Origin: JANMMJ01 sp964543235
Lineage (GTDB): Bacteria > Pseudomonadota > Alphaproteobacteria > Rhizobiales > Aestuariivirgaceae
Assembly (NCBI GenBank): GCA_964543235.1
Contig: CAZIXE010000112.1
Coordinates: forward strand, 1 to 6,849
Direction of reading: 5' to 3'
DNA length: 6,849 nt
Below are positions 5,979-6,849 of the stretch, piece by piece. Under the pieces are notes generated by a model. The model saw only the letters and a program-made list of their open reading frames with translations, made no database searches and had not been told where the DNA came from. A program made the position numbers and the translations under genes. How positions within the stretch are numbered: the stretch's first letter is position 1; every line of letters starts with the position of its first letter.

Positions 5979-6688
5979 CAGGCCTCGCCTTCCTTCTTGA
6001 GGGTCTTGAGCTTGGCAAACACCGAGTCGGCGTCATATTCCGGCTCGCGCGCCGGGGCGGCGTGGGGCGCCTCGGCGGCCGCTTCGGGGGTGGCCGCGGC
6101 AACCATCTCGGCCGCCGGGATCAAGGTCTTGGGTGGCGGGGCGTCGGCCGCCATGCCCTTGCCGGACTTGCGGGCGGCCTTCTGCACGGCGAAATCGAGG
6201 TCGAGCTGCGAGCATAGCCCCAGAGAGACCGGATCGACGGGCTTGATGTTGGGCGCGTTCCAATGGGTGCGGTCGCGGATCTGGGCGATGGTCGACTTGG
6301 TGGTGCCGACCAGTTTCATGATCTGGCTGTCGGACAGTTCCGGGTGATAGCGCAGGAGCCAGGCGATGGCGTCGGGGCGGTCGCCGCGGCGCGATACCGG
6401 GGTGTAGCGGGGCCCGGCCGTGGATTTCTGCACCGGGATATTGACCTTGGACTGCAGCAGCCTGAGGCGATAGTCGGGATCGGCCTCGCCGCGGGCGATC
6501 TCCTCGCGGGTGAGCTGGCCGCCGGTCACCGGGTCGAGGCCCTTGATGCCGGCCGCCACGTCGCCGTCGGCAATGCCTTTCACCTCGAGTTCATGCAGGT
6601 TGCAGAAATCGGCAATCTGGCGGAAGGTCAGGCCGGTATTCTCGACGAGCCAGACGGCGGTGGCCTTGGGCATCAGGGGGGCGGACAT
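5978..6688 (-). CDS. trcR: Cell cycle transcriptional regulator TrcR (DUF1013 family)
   Basis: A 236-residue protein that matches the alphaproteobacterial DUF1013 family, named in genome annotation as cell cycle transcriptional regulator TrcR. The N-terminus LMPKATAVWLVENT with LTFRQIADFC (residues 5-29) and LEVKGIADG (34-42) looks like an HTH-type segment. IKGLDPV, then GQLTREEIARGEADP (57-71), and GPRYTPVSRRGDRP (92-105) are strongly conserved-looking blocks. A second HTH-like region is AWLLRYHPELSDSQIMKLVG (109-128), followed by TTKSTIAQIRDRTHWN (129-144) and DPVSLGLCSQLDLDF (152-166). The last 60 residues are Ala/Pro-rich and probably disordered, ending in a charged helix. ATG 6688 has a good AAGAGAG Shine-Dalgarno (6700-6694, 5 nt away), and a promoter candidate lies about 70 bp upstream. 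It is first in a two-gene minus-strand unit with the SDR. Family identity is sure; its role as a DNA-binding regulator comes from family annotation and the HTH-like segments. Confidence 0.93.
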   Translation of the reverse strand: MSAPLMPKATAVWLVENTGLTFRQIADFCNLHELEVKGIADGDVAAGIKGLDPVTGGQLTREEIARGEADPDYRLRLLQSKVNIPVQKSTAGPRYTPVSRRGDRPDAIAWLLRYHPELSDSQIMKLVGTTKSTIAQIRDRTHWNAPNIKPVDPVSLGLCSQLDLDFAVQKAARKSGKGMAADAPPPKTLIPAAEMVAAATPEAAAEAPHAAPAREPEYDADSVFAKLKTLKKEGEA

Positions 6689-6724
6689 GGCAGCTCTCTT
6701 TCAGAACCACGAGGGCTCTTTAGG

Positions 6725-6732
6725 TCACGTGA
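6725..6732. promoter_or_regulatory. Palindrome TCACGTGA in the trcR leader
   Basis: An 8 bp perfect palindrome lies between the predicted promoter and the trcR start, 37 bp from the ATG. It could be an operator half-pair core, but it is short and no second copy is seen in this window. Confidence 0.2.
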
Positions 6733-6753
6733 ACGATTACGGGGATGGCGGGC

Positions 6754-6782
6754 TATATAGTTTGCGGCTGTCGCCCACGCAA
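6754..6782 (-). promoter_or_regulatory. Candidate sigma-70-type promoter of trcR
   Basis: On the minus strand, TTGCGT (6782-6777) and TATATA (6759-6754) are separated by exactly 17 nt, the ideal spacing for housekeeping sigma factors. Transcription would start near 6747 and give a leader of about 60 nt with a good Shine-Dalgarno. No GANTC methylation site and no TTAA-N7-TTAA CtrA-type site is seen near it. Confidence 0.5.
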
Positions 6783-6810
6783 GGCGAATTGCGTGCATTG
6801 TAGAGAGCAC

Positions 6811-6849
6811 ATGATTTGTCCGGTCTAGGTAGCGAATGATCTGTCCGGT
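6811..6849. repeat. Two 14 bp direct repeats at the window edge, possible end of an insertion sequence
   Basis: ATGATTTGTCCGGT (6811-6824) and ATGATCTGTCCGGT (6836-6849) differ at one base and start 25 bp apart; the second ends on the last base of the window. Short repeated motifs inside each terminus are a known feature of IS21-family elements, whose ends begin with TG; a TG at 6799-6800 could be the border. No transposase gene is in view, so the element assignment is inference. The repeats could also be binding sites for a regulator of a gene to the right. Confidence 0.5.

Noticed and set aside
5118..6347. 409-residue plus-strand frame across the SDR and trcR genes
   Set aside because: It is antisense to two well-supported genes and starts inside uup. 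The product has no recognisable motif.
1..6849. CRISPR array, tRNA or rRNA genes
   Set aside because: No regularly spaced repeats of CRISPR length, and no cloverleaf or rRNA-like sequence was seen on either strand.

Overview
The window looks like chromosome from an alphaproteobacterium, most likely of the Hyphomicrobiales (Rhizobiales) type. Three things suggest this. Most of the DNA is GC-rich, roughly 70% by eye. A DUF1013/TrcR-type cell-cycle regulator is present, a family known from Alphaproteobacteria. The Uup-type ABC-F ATPase has the sequence style of alphaproteobacterial homologues. Genus cannot be named from the sequence alone.

Layout. (1) Positions 1 to about 1011 have clearly lower GC, roughly half, and different codon use. 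They hold a possible membrane-protein tail, a small winged-helix DNA-binding protein that may be frameshifted, and a protein of about 190 residues that resembles the uracil-DNA glycosylase superfamily but lacks its first catalytic motif. This block looks like acquired DNA such as the edge of a prophage, integrative element or island, but no integrase or att site is visible. (2) Positions 1092-5356 form a tight plus-strand cluster: a YbjJ-like MFS transporter, a classical SDR oxidoreductase, a GNAT acetyltransferase and the ABC-F ATPase Uup. Spacings are 10 bp, a 4 bp overlap and 11 bp, so co-transcription is likely. (3) A 9 bp perfect hairpin (5354-5381) contains the stop codons of the two convergent genes. 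(4) On the minus strand, trcR (6688-5978) is followed by a small atypical SDR (5978-5379) with a one-base stop/start overlap. A plausible sigma-70-type promoter lies at 6754-6782. (5) The right edge carries two near-identical 14 bp repeats (6811-6824 and 6836-6849). The second reaches the last base, so they may be the start of an insertion sequence beyond the window.

How the genes fit together. The transporter, SDR and GNAT could form a small metabolic or detoxification unit, but no substrate can be read from the sequence. Uup and TrcR are conserved housekeeping genes that anchor the region. The strongest candidates for something undescribed are the UDG-like protein and its winged-helix neighbour on the left. 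I did not find a clear new multi-gene system.
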